64,000 nucleotides of DNA from Zoogloea sp. (GCF_023150065.1 NZ_JAKLLN010000004.1:62001-126000); one strand, 5' to 3'; positions 8,976 to 17,347 are shown, counted from the first letter of the stretch. The notes: a model not told the origin generated them from the sequence alone. Made by a program: numbers and translations.

Positions 8976-9152
8976 GATGGATTCCTCGCAAAAATCGTGT
9001 TTTTGATCCATTCGCGGGAGGAGCCTTGTGGGCCCCGCCGCGGAGGTGTTGCAAGGCGAGTCTGGTTGCCGGGGGGCGACAGCTCAATACTTGGATACCC
9101 TGACGGTCTGCCGGTTCCGGGAAGCCTGATGTATGCCGGATGGCTGGTGTGC

Positions 9153-9179
9153 TTGTCGGTCCCCGTGATCGCGTAATAT
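9153..9179 (+). promoter_or_regulatory. Possible promoter of the plus-strand aryl-polyene arm
   Basis: TAATAT at 9174-9179 is a good -10 candidate. TTGTCG at 9153-9158 could be the -35, but the 15-base spacer is short. If real, transcription would begin near 9186, only a few bases before the first possible start codon of the PAP2 gene. The rest of 8976-9152 shows nothing else I can name. Confidence 0.3.
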
Positions 9180-9192
9180 AGGGCGCTGAAAA

Positions 9193-9984
9193 TTGTCGAT
9201 TCACGACGCGATCAACAGCCTGCCGACACTGCCCGGAGCGCGATCCTTGGAACCACACCCGCTGCCGCTCACCGAGTCGGCGACCCTTGCCGTCCCCGGA
9301 GCAGCCGACGCTCCGCCGCGGCCGCTCGCCCGGATCGGCGCGCGCCTGCGGCATTGGTGGTGGTTCAAGGGGCTCGGCACCAGCCTCTTCATGTATGTGT
9401 TCTTCCTGGCCTACCTGGAGCTGCTCCATCATCCGCTGAGGCCGGTGTTCGAAATGCCCCTGACCTGGGTGGATCGACAGGTGGGCTTTCAGCCCTGGGC
9501 CCTGGTGGTGTATGCCTCCCTGTGGGTTTACGTCTCCCTCCCGGCGGCGCTGGCACCGGGCTTCAAGCGTCTGTTCAGCCTCGGCTTGCACATGGCCTGC
9601 CTGTGCGGGGCGGGTTTGCTCTGTTATGTCTTCTGGCCCACGGCGGTGCCGCCGGCCGCGGTGGACTGGGGGCTGTATCCGGGCTATGCGCTGCTCAAGG
9701 GGATCGACCCGGGGGGCAATGCCTGTCCGTCCCTGCACGTGGCGGCGGCGCTCTATTCGGGGCTCTGGCTGGACCGCGAGCTGCGTGAGATGCAGTGTGG
9801 CCTGGCCTGGCACTGGGGTAACTGGCTGTGGAGCGGCCTGATTGTCTTTTCGACGCTGGCGACGAAGCAGCATGTCCTGCTGGACGTGCTTGCCGGCAGT
9901 GCCCTCGCCGCGGCGGCGGCGGCCCTCTCACCCGGCCTGTGGCGCAGCCGCAGCGGTGGCGGGAGGGGCGGGATTACGGTATAA
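9193..9984 (+). CDS. PAP2-family membrane phosphatase/phosphotransferase
   Basis: A 263-residue integral membrane protein with about six hydrophobic segments. Its C-terminal half carries PAP2 catalytic elements: CPSLHVAAALYSG (the PSxH box) and STLATKQHVLLDVLAG (the H-x4-D box). It resembles the inositolphosphotransferase-like PAP2_3 branch. PAP2 enzymes remove or exchange phosphates on lipids, so a lipid-phosphate step in building the polyene lipid anchor is a reasonable inference. Start is uncertain: the first codon is TTG at 9193, while TTG at 9247 has GGAG eight bases upstream and would give 245 residues. It heads the plus-strand arm of the locus. Confidence 0.8.
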   Translation: MSIHDAINSLPTLPGARSLEPHPLPLTESATLAVPGAADAPPRPLARIGARLRHWWWFKGLGTSLFMYVFFLAYLELLHHPLRPVFEMPLTWVDRQVGFQPWALVVYASLWVYVSLPAALAPGFKRLFSLGLHMACLCGAGLLCYVFWPTAVPPAAVDWGLYPGYALLKGIDPGGNACPSLHVAAALYSGLWLDRELREMQCGLAWHWGNWLWSGLIVFSTLATKQHVLLDVLAGSALAAAAAALSPGLWRSRSGGGRGGITV

Positions 9985-10022
9985 CCGCGCCGCCGTCCTG
10001 GCGCTGGATGCGAGGAAACGAA

Positions 10023-11375
10023 ATGGTTGAGCCTGCACTCAAGGAAGACCCGCGGCCTGCGATGAGCACCTGCGATGTACTGGTGATCGGCGGTGGTCCG
10101 GCGGGCAGCACCGTCGCGCCGCTGCTGGCCCGCAAGGGTTACAAGGTGGTCCTGCTCGAGAAGGCCCATCACCCGCGTTTCCACATTGGCGAATCCCTGC
10201 TGCCCGCCAACATGCCGCTGCTGGAGGCCCTGGGTGTGGCCGACGAGGTCAAGGCCATCGGCATGGAAAAATGGGGGGCGGAGTTCGTCTCCCCCTGGCA
10301 TGAGCAGGGCCAGGAGTTCCGCTTCGCGGACGCCTTCAACAAATCGCTGCCCATGGCCTACCAGGTCAAGCGCGCCGATTTCGACCATGTCCTGATCCGC
10401 AATGCCGCCCGCGAAGGGGTCGAGGTCATCGAGGGCTGCAAGGTGGGGGCGGTGGATTTTCAGTCGGACACGCAGGGCGCGGTGGTGAAGGCCACCCACG
10501 ATGACGGGCGGGAGCAGCGCTGGCAGGCGCGCTTCGTGGTCGATGCGTCGGGTCGCGACACCTTCCTGGCCAACCGTTTCCAGATCAAGCACCGCAATCC
10601 GCGCCACAACAGCTCGGCCATGTACGCCCACTTTGTCGGTGCCCGCCGCCATCAGGGCCAGGCGGAAGGCAACATCACCATCTTCTGGTTCGACCACGGC
10701 TGGTTCTGGTTCATCCCCCTCTCCGACGGGCTGACCAGCGTGGGTGCCACCGTGTGGCCCTATTACATGAAGACCCGCGCCGGGCGGAGCCTGACGCAGT
10801 TCCTGCTCGACACCATCGCCAGCTGCCCGGCCCTGGCGGAACGCCTCAAGGACGCGCAGATGGTGACCGAGGCGGAGGCCACCGGCAACTTCTCCTACGT
10901 GTCGGAACGCAACCACGGTTCCAACTACCTGATGCTCGGCGATGCCTTCGCCTTCATCGACCCGGTGTTCTCGTCCGGGGTGATGCTGGCCATGAACAGC
11001 GGCTTTGCCGGGGCCAAGGCGATCGACACCTGCCTGTCCCGCCCGGCCGGGGCCGCCGCGGCGCTGGCGGAGTTCGACCGGGCCATGCGGCATGGGCCGG
11101 AGGTTTTTTCCTGGTTCATCTACCGCATCACCAATCCCACCATGCGCGACATGTTCATGGCGCCACGCAACATCTTCCGGGTCCAGGAGGCGCTGCTCTC
11201 GGTGCTCGCCGGCGACATCTACGGCAGCACCCCGATCTGGCGTCCGCTGCGCATCTTCAAGGTCATCTACTACCTGTCCTTCCTGGGCAATCTGCGCCAG
11301 TCCCTCCGTGGCTGGCGCAACCGCCGGATCAACATCCGGCCGGTGGATGAAGCCGGCCTGGGGGCCGGCCAGTGA
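10023..11375 (+). CDS. FAD-dependent oxidoreductase, tryptophan-halogenase-like
   Basis: A 450-residue flavoprotein. The FAD-binding Rossmann motif is VIGGGPAGS (residues 21-29), followed by the FHIGESLLP segment shared with flavin-dependent halogenases. A WxWxIP motif is present as WFWFIP at 227-232; in halogenases this motif is associated with the halogenase rather than monooxygenase outcome. FLxGDAFxFIDPVFSSGV-like residues (LGDAFAFIDPVFSSG) form the second FAD contact. Flexirubin and xanthomonadin clusters often contain such an enzyme, and some xanthomonadins are brominated. The ATG at 10023 has GAGGA upstream. It overlaps the next gene by four bases. Halogenation versus hydroxylation cannot be told from sequence. 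Confidence 0.85.
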   Translation: MVEPALKEDPRPAMSTCDVLVIGGGPAGSTVAPLLARKGYKVVLLEKAHHPRFHIGESLLPANMPLLEALGVADEVKAIGMEKWGAEFVSPWHEQGQEFRFADAFNKSLPMAYQVKRADFDHVLIRNAAREGVEVIEGCKVGAVDFQSDTQGAVVKATHDDGREQRWQARFVVDASGRDTFLANRFQIKHRNPRHNSSAMYAHFVGARRHQGQAEGNITIFWFDHGWFWFIPLSDGLTSVGATVWPYYMKTRAGRSLTQFLLDTIASCPALAERLKDAQMVTEAEATGNFSYVSERNHGSNYLMLGDAFAFIDPVFSSGVMLAMNSGFAGAKAIDTCLSRPAGAAAALAEFDRAMRHGPEVFSWFIYRITNPTMRDMFMAPRNIFRVQEALLSVLAGDIYGSTPIWRPLRIFKVIYYLSFLGNLRQSLRGWRNRRINIRPVDEAGLGAGQ

Positions 11376-12394
11376 CGGGGATGCAGCATGATCTGCACCG
11401 CTTTCTTTCCGGTACCGTGCTTGCCGGCGGGCAGCTGGATCCGACCCTCCTCGGCCTGTCCTGGATAGGTCTGGCCGAGCCGACACACGTCCCCCAGGGG
11501 CTGCCGTGCCAGCAGCTCCATGCCCCCTGTCTGCTCGGTGAGCCCGTCGAGGCCTGGTTCGGGGCCGGACCGGCCGAGGCCGGTACCCGCCACGGTGTGC
11601 GTTACCGGCACGATGGCGAGCTGCTGTTCGGCGTCATCGAGGTTGCAGAGGACGCCGCCGCCGCGCTGGGCGGCGACAGCGGCCCGGTGCTGCAGCGGGC
11701 CGGCCGGCAGGCCTATGACGCCGTGTTCAGGCTCCTCGCCGAGGAGGGCTACTCCCACCTGTGGCGCATCTGGAACTACCTTCCCCGCATCAACGAGGAG
11801 ACCGACGGCCTCGAGCGTTACCGGCAGTTCAACATCGGGCGCCATCTGGCCTTCGAGGCGGCAGGGCGTCTGGTGATGGACAGCATCCCGGCGGCCAGCG
11901 CGCTGGGGGTGCAGGGCGGGCCGCTGAGCGTGGCTTTCCTGGCCGGGCGGGCGCCCACCCGCTCCATCGAGAATCCGCGTCAGCTCAGTGCCTTCCGCTA
12001 CCCGGCAGACTACGGCCCGTGCAGCCCGACCTTCTCGCGGGCGGCGCTCGGGCGGCATGCCGATACGGAGTGGCTGTTCGTGTCGGGGACGGCCAGCATC
12101 GTCGGGCACCAGAGCGTGCACCCCGGAGATCCGGTGGCCCAGACCCGGGAGATCGTCACCAACCTGGACGCCGTGCTGGCCGAGGCCAGCCGCTGCAGCG
12201 CCGGCCCGGCCTATCACCTGCCCGAGCTCAGCGCACGGGTCTATGTGCGCCACCCCGAGCATCTGGCCCCGGTGCAGGCCGAGCTGACCCGGGCCCTGGG
12301 GGCAGAGGCGCAGCTGGTCTACCTCCAGGCCGACGTCTGCCGTGCCGATCTGCTGGTCGAAGTCGAGGCCCAGGCCTGCCACCTATTGAGTTGA
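11372..12394 (+). CDS. Chorismatase of the XanB2/FkbO/Hyg5 family
   Basis: A 340-residue protein of the chorismatase (pteridine-dependent-dioxygenase-like) family. XanB2 splits chorismate into 3- and 4-hydroxybenzoate, and 3-hydroxybenzoate is the xanthomonadin starter. Family hallmarks visible are HLWRIWNYLPRINE, ERYRQFNIGRHLAF, FRYPADYGPCSPTFSRA, LFVSGTASIVGHQSVHPGD and the C-terminal CRADLLVEVE with the conserved acidic end. The N-terminal 110 residues are the less conserved non-catalytic domain. GTG at 11372 overlaps the previous stop; ATG at 11381 is an alternative. Its place in an aryl-polyene locus that lacks an ammonia lyase strongly suggests it provides the aromatic head group. Which isomer it makes is not decided here. 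Confidence 0.9.
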   Translation: MTGMQHDLHRFLSGTVLAGGQLDPTLLGLSWIGLAEPTHVPQGLPCQQLHAPCLLGEPVEAWFGAGPAEAGTRHGVRYRHDGELLFGVIEVAEDAAAALGGDSGPVLQRAGRQAYDAVFRLLAEEGYSHLWRIWNYLPRINEETDGLERYRQFNIGRHLAFEAAGRLVMDSIPAASALGVQGGPLSVAFLAGRAPTRSIENPRQLSAFRYPADYGPCSPTFSRAALGRHADTEWLFVSGTASIVGHQSVHPGDPVAQTREIVTNLDAVLAEASRCSAGPAYHLPELSARVYVRHPEHLAPVQAELTRALGAEAQLVYLQADVCRADLLVEVEAQACHLLS

Positions 12395-12401
12395 GTTTTT
12401 C

Positions 12402-13241
12402 ATGAGCGTGTTTTCATCTGCCTGCGTCGTGCTGGGGTGTGCGGCACTGCTGGCCAGTGGTGCTGCGGCCGCGGCCGACAAGCCCCTGTGGGAGGCCGGT
12501 GCCGGCCTGGGCGTGATGCACCTGCCGTCCTGGCGCGGCGCGGCGGAATCCCGCGAGCTGGTCCTGCCGGTACCGTATTTCATCTACCACGGGCGTTATC
12601 TGCGCGCCGACCGTCAGGGTGTGCGCGGCGTGCTCTTCGATTCCGACCGTGTAGACCTGGGCGTCAGTCTCGGAGCCTCGCCGCCGGTGAGCAAGGACAG
12701 CAGCAGCGCACGTGCGGGGATGGCCGAACTGGACGCCACCGTCGAGATCGGTCCGCAGCTCGATCTCACCCTGTGGCGCAGCCCGGACCGGGCCAGCCAG
12801 CTCAAGCTCATTCTCCCGGTGCGCAGCGCCTTTACCCTGAGCAGCAACCCGCAGCATGCTGGCTGGGTTTTTTCGCCCGCGCTCAACCTGGATCTGGTCG
12901 ACCCGCCCGGCCTGGCAGGCTGGCGTCTCGGCCTGCGCAGCGGCCCCATTTTTGCAACTCGCCGCCAGCACGCCTACTACTACCAGGTGAGCCCCGCCGA
13001 GGCCAGGCCGGACCGCCCGGCCTACACGGCCAGCGGTGGCTACAGTGGCACCCAGGTGCTGGCCTCGCTGTCGCGGCGCTATCCGCGTCACTGGGTGGGG
13101 GCCTTCGTCCGCTACGACATGCTGCAGCATGCTGCCTTCGACGACAGCCCGCTGGTGGCCCGTGATCACTATCTGGCCGCGGGTGTGGCGGTAGCGTGGA
13201 TTTTCGGTGAGTCGAGCGAGCGGGTGAATGTCGATGACTAG
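12402..13241 (+). CDS. MipA/OmpV family outer-membrane protein
   Basis: A 279-residue protein with a signal peptide ending in ASGAAAA before ADKPLWE. The mature part has the MipA/OmpV pattern: an opening WEAGAGLGVMHLPSWRG, then PVPYFIYHGRYLRADRQGVRG, alternating hydrophobic strands, and a C-terminal beta-strand (YLAAGVAVAWIFGESS). These are outer-membrane beta-barrels, some tied to murein enzymes. Placement between the chorismatase and the acyltransferase, with a 14-base overlap to the latter, ties it to the pigment operon. A role in receiving or anchoring the polyene in the outer membrane is inference. It begins seven bases after the chorismatase stop. Confidence 0.87.
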   Translation: MSVFSSACVVLGCAALLASGAAAAADKPLWEAGAGLGVMHLPSWRGAAESRELVLPVPYFIYHGRYLRADRQGVRGVLFDSDRVDLGVSLGASPPVSKDSSSARAGMAELDATVEIGPQLDLTLWRSPDRASQLKLILPVRSAFTLSSNPQHAGWVFSPALNLDLVDPPGLAGWRLGLRSGPIFATRRQHAYYYQVSPAEARPDRPAYTASGGYSGTQVLASLSRRYPRHWVGAFVRYDMLQHAAFDDSPLVARDHYLAAGVAVAWIFGESSERVNVDD

Positions 13242-14040
13242 CCCGCTGGCCCGTTGTGGCAAGCTGCTGTGGACCGCCTACGAATATGTCGCCATGGTGC
13301 TCGGGCTGGGGGCGCTGGCGCTGATCTGCATGGTGTGGCTGCCGTTTGCGCTGCTCCTCGGCGTGCTGCCGCGCCCCCTGGGGACCTTTGTCGGGCGGCT
13401 GGCCATCATGATCGGCTTTCGCCTGTACCTGCACTTCCTGAGCCTCTTCTGCGCCTGCAGCTTCGACCTGAAGGCGCTGGATGCCCTCCGCCGCCAGCCG
13501 TCCCTGGTGCTCGTGGCCAATCACCCCTCGCTGCTGGACGTGGTGCTCATCGCGTCACGTCTGCCGAACGCCGTGTGCATCATGAAGGCGGCGCTGATGG
13601 ACAACGTCCTCCTGGGGGCTGCGGCGCGCCTGGCCCGTTACATTCATAACGACAAACCCGTGCGGATGGTCCGGCGGGCGACCCGGGAGCTGCAGGCCGG
13701 CGCCCACCTGGTGATCTTTCCGGAGGGCTCGCGGACGTCTAATTTCCCTTTTGATGGCTGCACCAATGCGGCGGGCCTCATTGCCCGGCATGCGCAGACC
13801 CCCGTGCAGGCCCTGATCATCGATTTCAGCTCGCCTTACCTGGGCAAGGCCTGGCCCCTGTTCCGCAAGCCCGAGCTGCCCCTGCGCTTCAGCGTCCGGC
13901 TGGGGCGGCGTTTCGACCCGCCGGCGCGGGTGCTGGCCTTTACCGCCGAACTGGGCGACTACTACCGCAGCACCCTGGCCCAGCCCCCGGCTGCCAGCGC
14001 AGGCTCACCCCGCAGCACCGAAGAAAGCACGGCATCGTGA
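13228..14040 (+). CDS. PlsC-type 1-acyl-glycerol-phosphate acyltransferase-like protein
   Basis: A 270-residue lysophospholipid acyltransferase family member. The catalytic H-x4-D box is NHPSLLD (residues 98-104, H99 and D104), and the acceptor-binding FPEGSRT is at 164-170. One or two N-terminal hydrophobic segments (about 20-65) anchor it in the inner membrane. Acyltransferases of this type occur in aryl-polyene loci, where they are thought to attach the polyene acyl chain to a carrier lipid. It overlaps the MipA gene by 14 bases and the glycosyltransferase gene by four, so translation is probably coupled. It could instead serve ordinary phospholipid synthesis, but the context argues against that. 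Confidence 0.88.
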   Translation: MSMTSPLARCGKLLWTAYEYVAMVLGLGALALICMVWLPFALLLGVLPRPLGTFVGRLAIMIGFRLYLHFLSLFCACSFDLKALDALRRQPSLVLVANHPSLLDVVLIASRLPNAVCIMKAALMDNVLLGAAARLARYIHNDKPVRMVRRATRELQAGAHLVIFPEGSRTSNFPFDGCTNAAGLIARHAQTPVQALIIDFSSPYLGKAWPLFRKPELPLRFSVRLGRRFDPPARVLAFTAELGDYYRSTLAQPPAASAGSPRSTEESTAS

Positions 14041-14798
14041 TGCAAGCCTCCTCATCCCACCTGGTCATGATCCCCAGCTACAACCCCGGCCCGAAGGTCG
14101 ACGCCACCGTCCGGGAGGCGCGTGCCCAGTGGAATCCGGTGTGGGTGGTGATCGACGGCAGCACCGACGGCAGCACGGCGCGCCTGCGCGCCATGGCGGC
14201 CGCCGACCCCGGCCTGCGCATCATCGAATTGCCCGAGAACCGGGGCAAGGGCGCGGCGGTGCTGGAGGGGCTGCGGGCGGCGGCAGCGGCGGGTTTCACC
14301 CACGTGCTGACGATGGATTCCGACGGCCAGCACCCGGCCCACTGCATTCCCGAATTCATGCAGGTTTCCACGCGCAATCCGGGGTGCATGGTGCTGGGCA
14401 AGCCGGTGTTCGATTCGGCCGCACCCCAGCTGCGGGTGAAGGGGCGGGAGATCTCCAACTGGTGGGCCAACCTGGAAACCCTGTGGATGGGGATCGGCGA
14501 TTCGCTGTTCGGTTTTCGCGTCTATCCCATCGCACCGCTGGAGCGGATCATGGCCAGGCAGCGCTGGATGCGGCGCTTCGATTTCGACCCCGAGGCGGTG
14601 GTGCGCCTGGCCTGGGCAGGGGTGCGCCCGATCAACCTGCCCGCCCCGGTGCGCTACTTCCGCAGCGACGAGGGCGGGGTGTCGCACTTCCGTTATTTGC
14701 GCGACAACCGCCTGCTCACCTGGATGCATACCCGGCTGTTCATCGGCTTTCTGCTGCGCCTGCCGCGCCTCGTCGTGCGCCGCCTGCGCGAGGGGTGA
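14037..14798 (+). CDS. Family 2 glycosyltransferase
   Basis: A 253-residue GT-A fold enzyme. It opens with MIPSYNPG, has VVIDGSTDGST for nucleotide binding and the metal-binding DSD in LTMDSDGQHP. The C-terminal part has basic amphipathic stretches (LLRLPRLVVRRLREG) that may touch the membrane. It resembles dolichol-phosphate-mannose-synthase-type GT2 enzymes. In related aryl-polyene loci a GT and an acyltransferase are sometimes fused; here they are separate, adjacent and coupled (GTG at 14037, or ATG at 14040). The likely role is glycosylation of the polyene or its lipid carrier. Last gene of the plus-strand arm; it ends 18 bases from the convergent antiporter gene. Confidence 0.88.
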   Translation: MMQASSSHLVMIPSYNPGPKVDATVREARAQWNPVWVVIDGSTDGSTARLRAMAAADPGLRIIELPENRGKGAAVLEGLRAAAAAGFTHVLTMDSDGQHPAHCIPEFMQVSTRNPGCMVLGKPVFDSAAPQLRVKGREISNWWANLETLWMGIGDSLFGFRVYPIAPLERIMARQRWMRRFDFDPEAVVRLAWAGVRPINLPAPVRYFRSDEGGVSHFRYLRDNRLLTWMHTRLFIGFLLRLPRLVVRRLREG

Positions 14799-14816
14799 GC
14801 GCCCCGCCGGGCCGGG

Positions 14817-16103
14817 TCAGCGGATGGCCGGGCCCATGCGGGGCAGCCAGCGGCGCAGCCCCGGGGTGGTGACCACGGTGCTGACAATGGCCATCAGCAC
14901 CAGCATCGTGAACATGTCCTGGGAGATCACGCCCAGGTCGTAGCCGACGTTGATGACGATCAGCTCCATCAGGGCCCGGGTGTTCATCATGATGCCCAGC
15001 ACGCTGGATGCCGCATGGTCGAGCCCGCAGCTGCGGGCCGCCACATAGGTGCCGCCGAACTTGCCCAGGGTGGCCAGGGCAATGGTGAGCAGGCACCAGC
15101 CCCACAGCACCAGGCTGTCCAGCCCGCCGATGTTGGTGCGCAGCCCCGTGTAGGTGAAGAAGATGGGCAGAAAGAACACGGTCACGAAGTGGCCGATGCG
15201 TTCCTTCCAGGCTTCCACCAGCTCCGGCTCGTCGTGCACCAGCACTCCCATCACGAAGCCCCCGAAGATGGCGAAGATGCCCAGCTTGTAGGTGACCATC
15301 GCGCACAGGAAGATCGCTGCCAGCAGCAGCCCCATGAGGTGGGGCGAGAGGTGGCCGTGGTGGCGGGTGCGCCGTATCGTCCATTTCATCAGGGGCCGGA
15401 TGACGAACCAGGCCGCCAGCATGAACACCCCCACCAGCGCGACCTTCAGGCTGAAATCGGCCGGATCGAAATGGGACAGGGTCAGCGTGGTCACCAGGGC
15501 CAGCAGCAACCACCCCACCACGTCATTGACGGCGGCGGCGCTGATGGCGATGACGCCGATGGGGCGGCGGGTGAGCTCGAACTCGATCATGATCCGCCCG
15601 AGGATGGGGAGGGCGGTGATCGAAAAGGCCGTGGCGATGAACAGCCCGGAGGCGAGCCGGTTGGCCTGGGGCGACAGCACCGGAGCCGCCAGCCACCCGA
15701 AGCCCAGACCGAGGATGAAGGGCGCCACCAGCCCGGCGAAGGCCACACGGCGCACCGTCTTGCGATGCTGGCGTTCCGACAGGTGGGAGAAGTCGAACTC
15801 GATGCCGATCTGGAACATCAGCAGGATCAGGCCGATCTGGGAGAGAACCTGCATGGGCTCCGGCGGGCCGGAGCGGAAGACGTGGTCGAAGATGTCGGGG
15901 AACAGCAGCCCGAACAGCGAGGGCCCCAGCAGGATCCCGATGATGATCTCGCCGACCGCGGACGATTGCCCCACCCGGCGGGCGGCGATGCTGCCGATGC
16001 GGCCCGCCAGCACGATCACGCTGAGTTGCAGCAGGGCGAAGAAGAGGACGGCCTCCGCCTTGTGGACCGACACCTGGCCGGCCAGCTGGGGGGTGGTGCT
16101 CAT
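14817..16103 (-). CDS. Kef-type cation:proton antiporter (CPA2 family)
   Basis: A 428-residue membrane protein with about 12 hydrophobic segments. Family features are VGEIIIGILLGPSLFGLLFP, the FQIGIEFDFSHL segment and AAVNDVVGWLLLAL, in which the acidic ND pair of the CPA2 core is retained. There is no C-terminal RCK/TrkA-N domain, so it is shorter than KefB/C. ATG at 16103 has AGGAAAC upstream. It lies 90 bases downstream of the ketoreductase in the same direction, so it may be the last gene of the pigment operon or a hitchhiker. The exported ion is unknown. I know of no established role for such an antiporter in polyene synthesis. Confidence 0.88.
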   Translation of the reverse strand: MSTTPQLAGQVSVHKAEAVLFFALLQLSVIVLAGRIGSIAARRVGQSSAVGEIIIGILLGPSLFGLLFPDIFDHVFRSGPPEPMQVLSQIGLILLMFQIGIEFDFSHLSERQHRKTVRRVAFAGLVAPFILGLGFGWLAAPVLSPQANRLASGLFIATAFSITALPILGRIMIEFELTRRPIGVIAISAAAVNDVVGWLLLALVTTLTLSHFDPADFSLKVALVGVFMLAAWFVIRPLMKWTIRRTRHHGHLSPHLMGLLLAAIFLCAMVTYKLGIFAIFGGFVMGVLVHDEPELVEAWKERIGHFVTVFFLPIFFTYTGLRTNIGGLDSLVLWGWCLLTIALATLGKFGGTYVAARSCGLDHAASSVLGIMMNTRALMELIVINVGYDLGVISQDMFTMLVLMAIVSTVVTTPGLRRWLPRMGPAIR

Positions 16104-16193
16104 GCAGGTTTCCTGTTCTTGTGTGCCATGCCGGGCCCGGAATGCCTGGGATGGGCGGGATTGCGTGGTGGCCCGATGGCGGCGTGCGCCATC

Positions 16194-16913
16194 TCAGACC
16201 ATACCGCCATTGACCGAGATGATCTGCCCGGTGATGTAGGTGGCCTGGTCGGAAACCAGGAAAGCCACGAGATCGGCCACCTCTTCGGGTCTGCCGGCCC
16301 GTTTCATGGGCACCAGGCGTTCGATGCTGGCCTGATCGAAGCTGCCTTCGATCATTCCCGTGGCGATGATACCGGGGGCCACCGCATTGACGGTGATGCC
16401 CCGGCTGGCCAGCTCGAGGGCGAGGGACTTGGTGGCTGCATGGAGGGCGCCCTTGGCCGCGGCGTAATTGACCTGCCCCCGGTTGCCCACCAGGCCGGCC
16501 ACCGAGGTGATGGTGACGATGCGCCCCCAGCGATTGCGGATCATCGGCATGGTCAGGGGCTGGGTGACGTTGTAGAAGCCGTTGAGGTTCACATCCATCA
16601 CCTGTTGCCACTTTTCCGGGCTCATGCCGGGAAACACCGCGTCGGCGTGGAGGCCGGCATTGTTCACCAGGATGGAGATCGGGCCGGCTTCGAGCATGGT
16701 GTTGATTGCGGCGGTGGTGGCCGCCGCATCGGTGAGGTCGAAGCACACGACCTCCGCCGAACCGCCCGCGGCGTGGATCTCCTCGAGGACGACGGCGGCG
16801 CGCTCGGGGTTGCGATTGGCGTGGATCAGCACATGGTGGCCGTCGGCACCCAGCCGCCGGGCGATGGCCGCCCCGATGCCGCCGCTGGCGCCGGTGACGA
16901 GGGCGCGCCTCAT
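16194..16913 (-). CDS. 3-ketoacyl-ACP reductase, FabG-like (ApeQ-type)
   Basis: A 239-residue short-chain dehydrogenase. It shows the cofactor motif TGASGGIGAAIA (residues 7-18), the NNAG motif, and the catalytic S/Y/K set in ITSVAGLVGNRGQVNYAAAKGAL. The final VNGGMV is typical of FabG-like proteins. The start at 16911-16913 (MRRALVTGASGG) overlaps the dehydratase stop by four bases, which settles it over the long upstream open frame. In an aryl-polyene pathway it would reduce the beta-keto group after each extension. The neighbouring genes (dehydratase, chain-length factor and ketosynthase) form the core extension set. Confidence 0.93.
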   Translation of the reverse strand: MRRALVTGASGGIGAAIARRLGADGHHVLIHANRNPERAAVVLEEIHAAGGSAEVVCFDLTDAAATTAAINTMLEAGPISILVNNAGLHADAVFPGMSPEKWQQVMDVNLNGFYNVTQPLTMPMIRNRWGRIVTITSVAGLVGNRGQVNYAAAKGALHAATKSLALELASRGITVNAVAPGIIATGMIEGSFDQASIERLVPMKRAGRPEEVADLVAFLVSDQATYITGQIISVNGGMV

Positions 16914-17347
16914 GACAGGGCTCCGGCGTCGAGGATCACCGCCGCGCGGCCGTCCAGCACCGGCGTGCCGTCGCTGCTGAGGGTGAAACGGTAGAGCACC
17001 TGGGTGGCATCGCCGGACAGGCGTTCGGCGGCGATGTGCAGCTCGCCGGGCAGGTCGTCCAGGCGGGGAACGTGAAACTGCACCTGGCGGACGCTGGCCA
17101 GGTAGCCCTGGCGCGGGGGCGCTGCATCCGCGGCGAGCAGGCCGCCATGCACGGCCATGGCCTGGGCGGCGTATTCGATGCCCGCGGCCACGCCCAGCTG
17201 CCCGGCGCTGCGCAGCGGATTGTCGGCCTGGCGATGGCTGACGGCGGTGCAGCGGATGTGGGTGGCGTCCCACTCGATCACGGTGTCGAGCAGGCTCATG
17301 TCGCCGTGGTGCGGAATGCGGGCGGCGATGGCGTGGCGGTCTAGCAT
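16910..17347 (-). CDS. Aryl-polyene thioester dehydratase (ApeP-type hotdog)
   Basis: A 145-residue hotdog-fold protein. The opening IPHHGDMSLLDTVIEWD matches the ApeP/FabZ-like dehydratases found in aryl-polyene clusters, and the central helix LGVAAGIEYAAQAMAVHGG carries the conserved glutamate. It would remove water from 3-hydroxyacyl-ACP intermediates without reducing the double bond, building the conjugated chain. It overlaps the chain-length factor stop by seven bases and the ketoreductase start by four. A second dehydratase domain is fused to the ligase at 24837-26480. Confidence 0.9.
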   Translation of the reverse strand: MLDRHAIAARIPHHGDMSLLDTVIEWDATHIRCTAVSHRQADNPLRSAGQLGVAAGIEYAAQAMAVHGGLLAADAAPPRQGYLASVRQVQFHVPRLDDLPGELHIAAERLSGDATQVLYRFTLSSDGTPVLDGRAAVILDAGALS

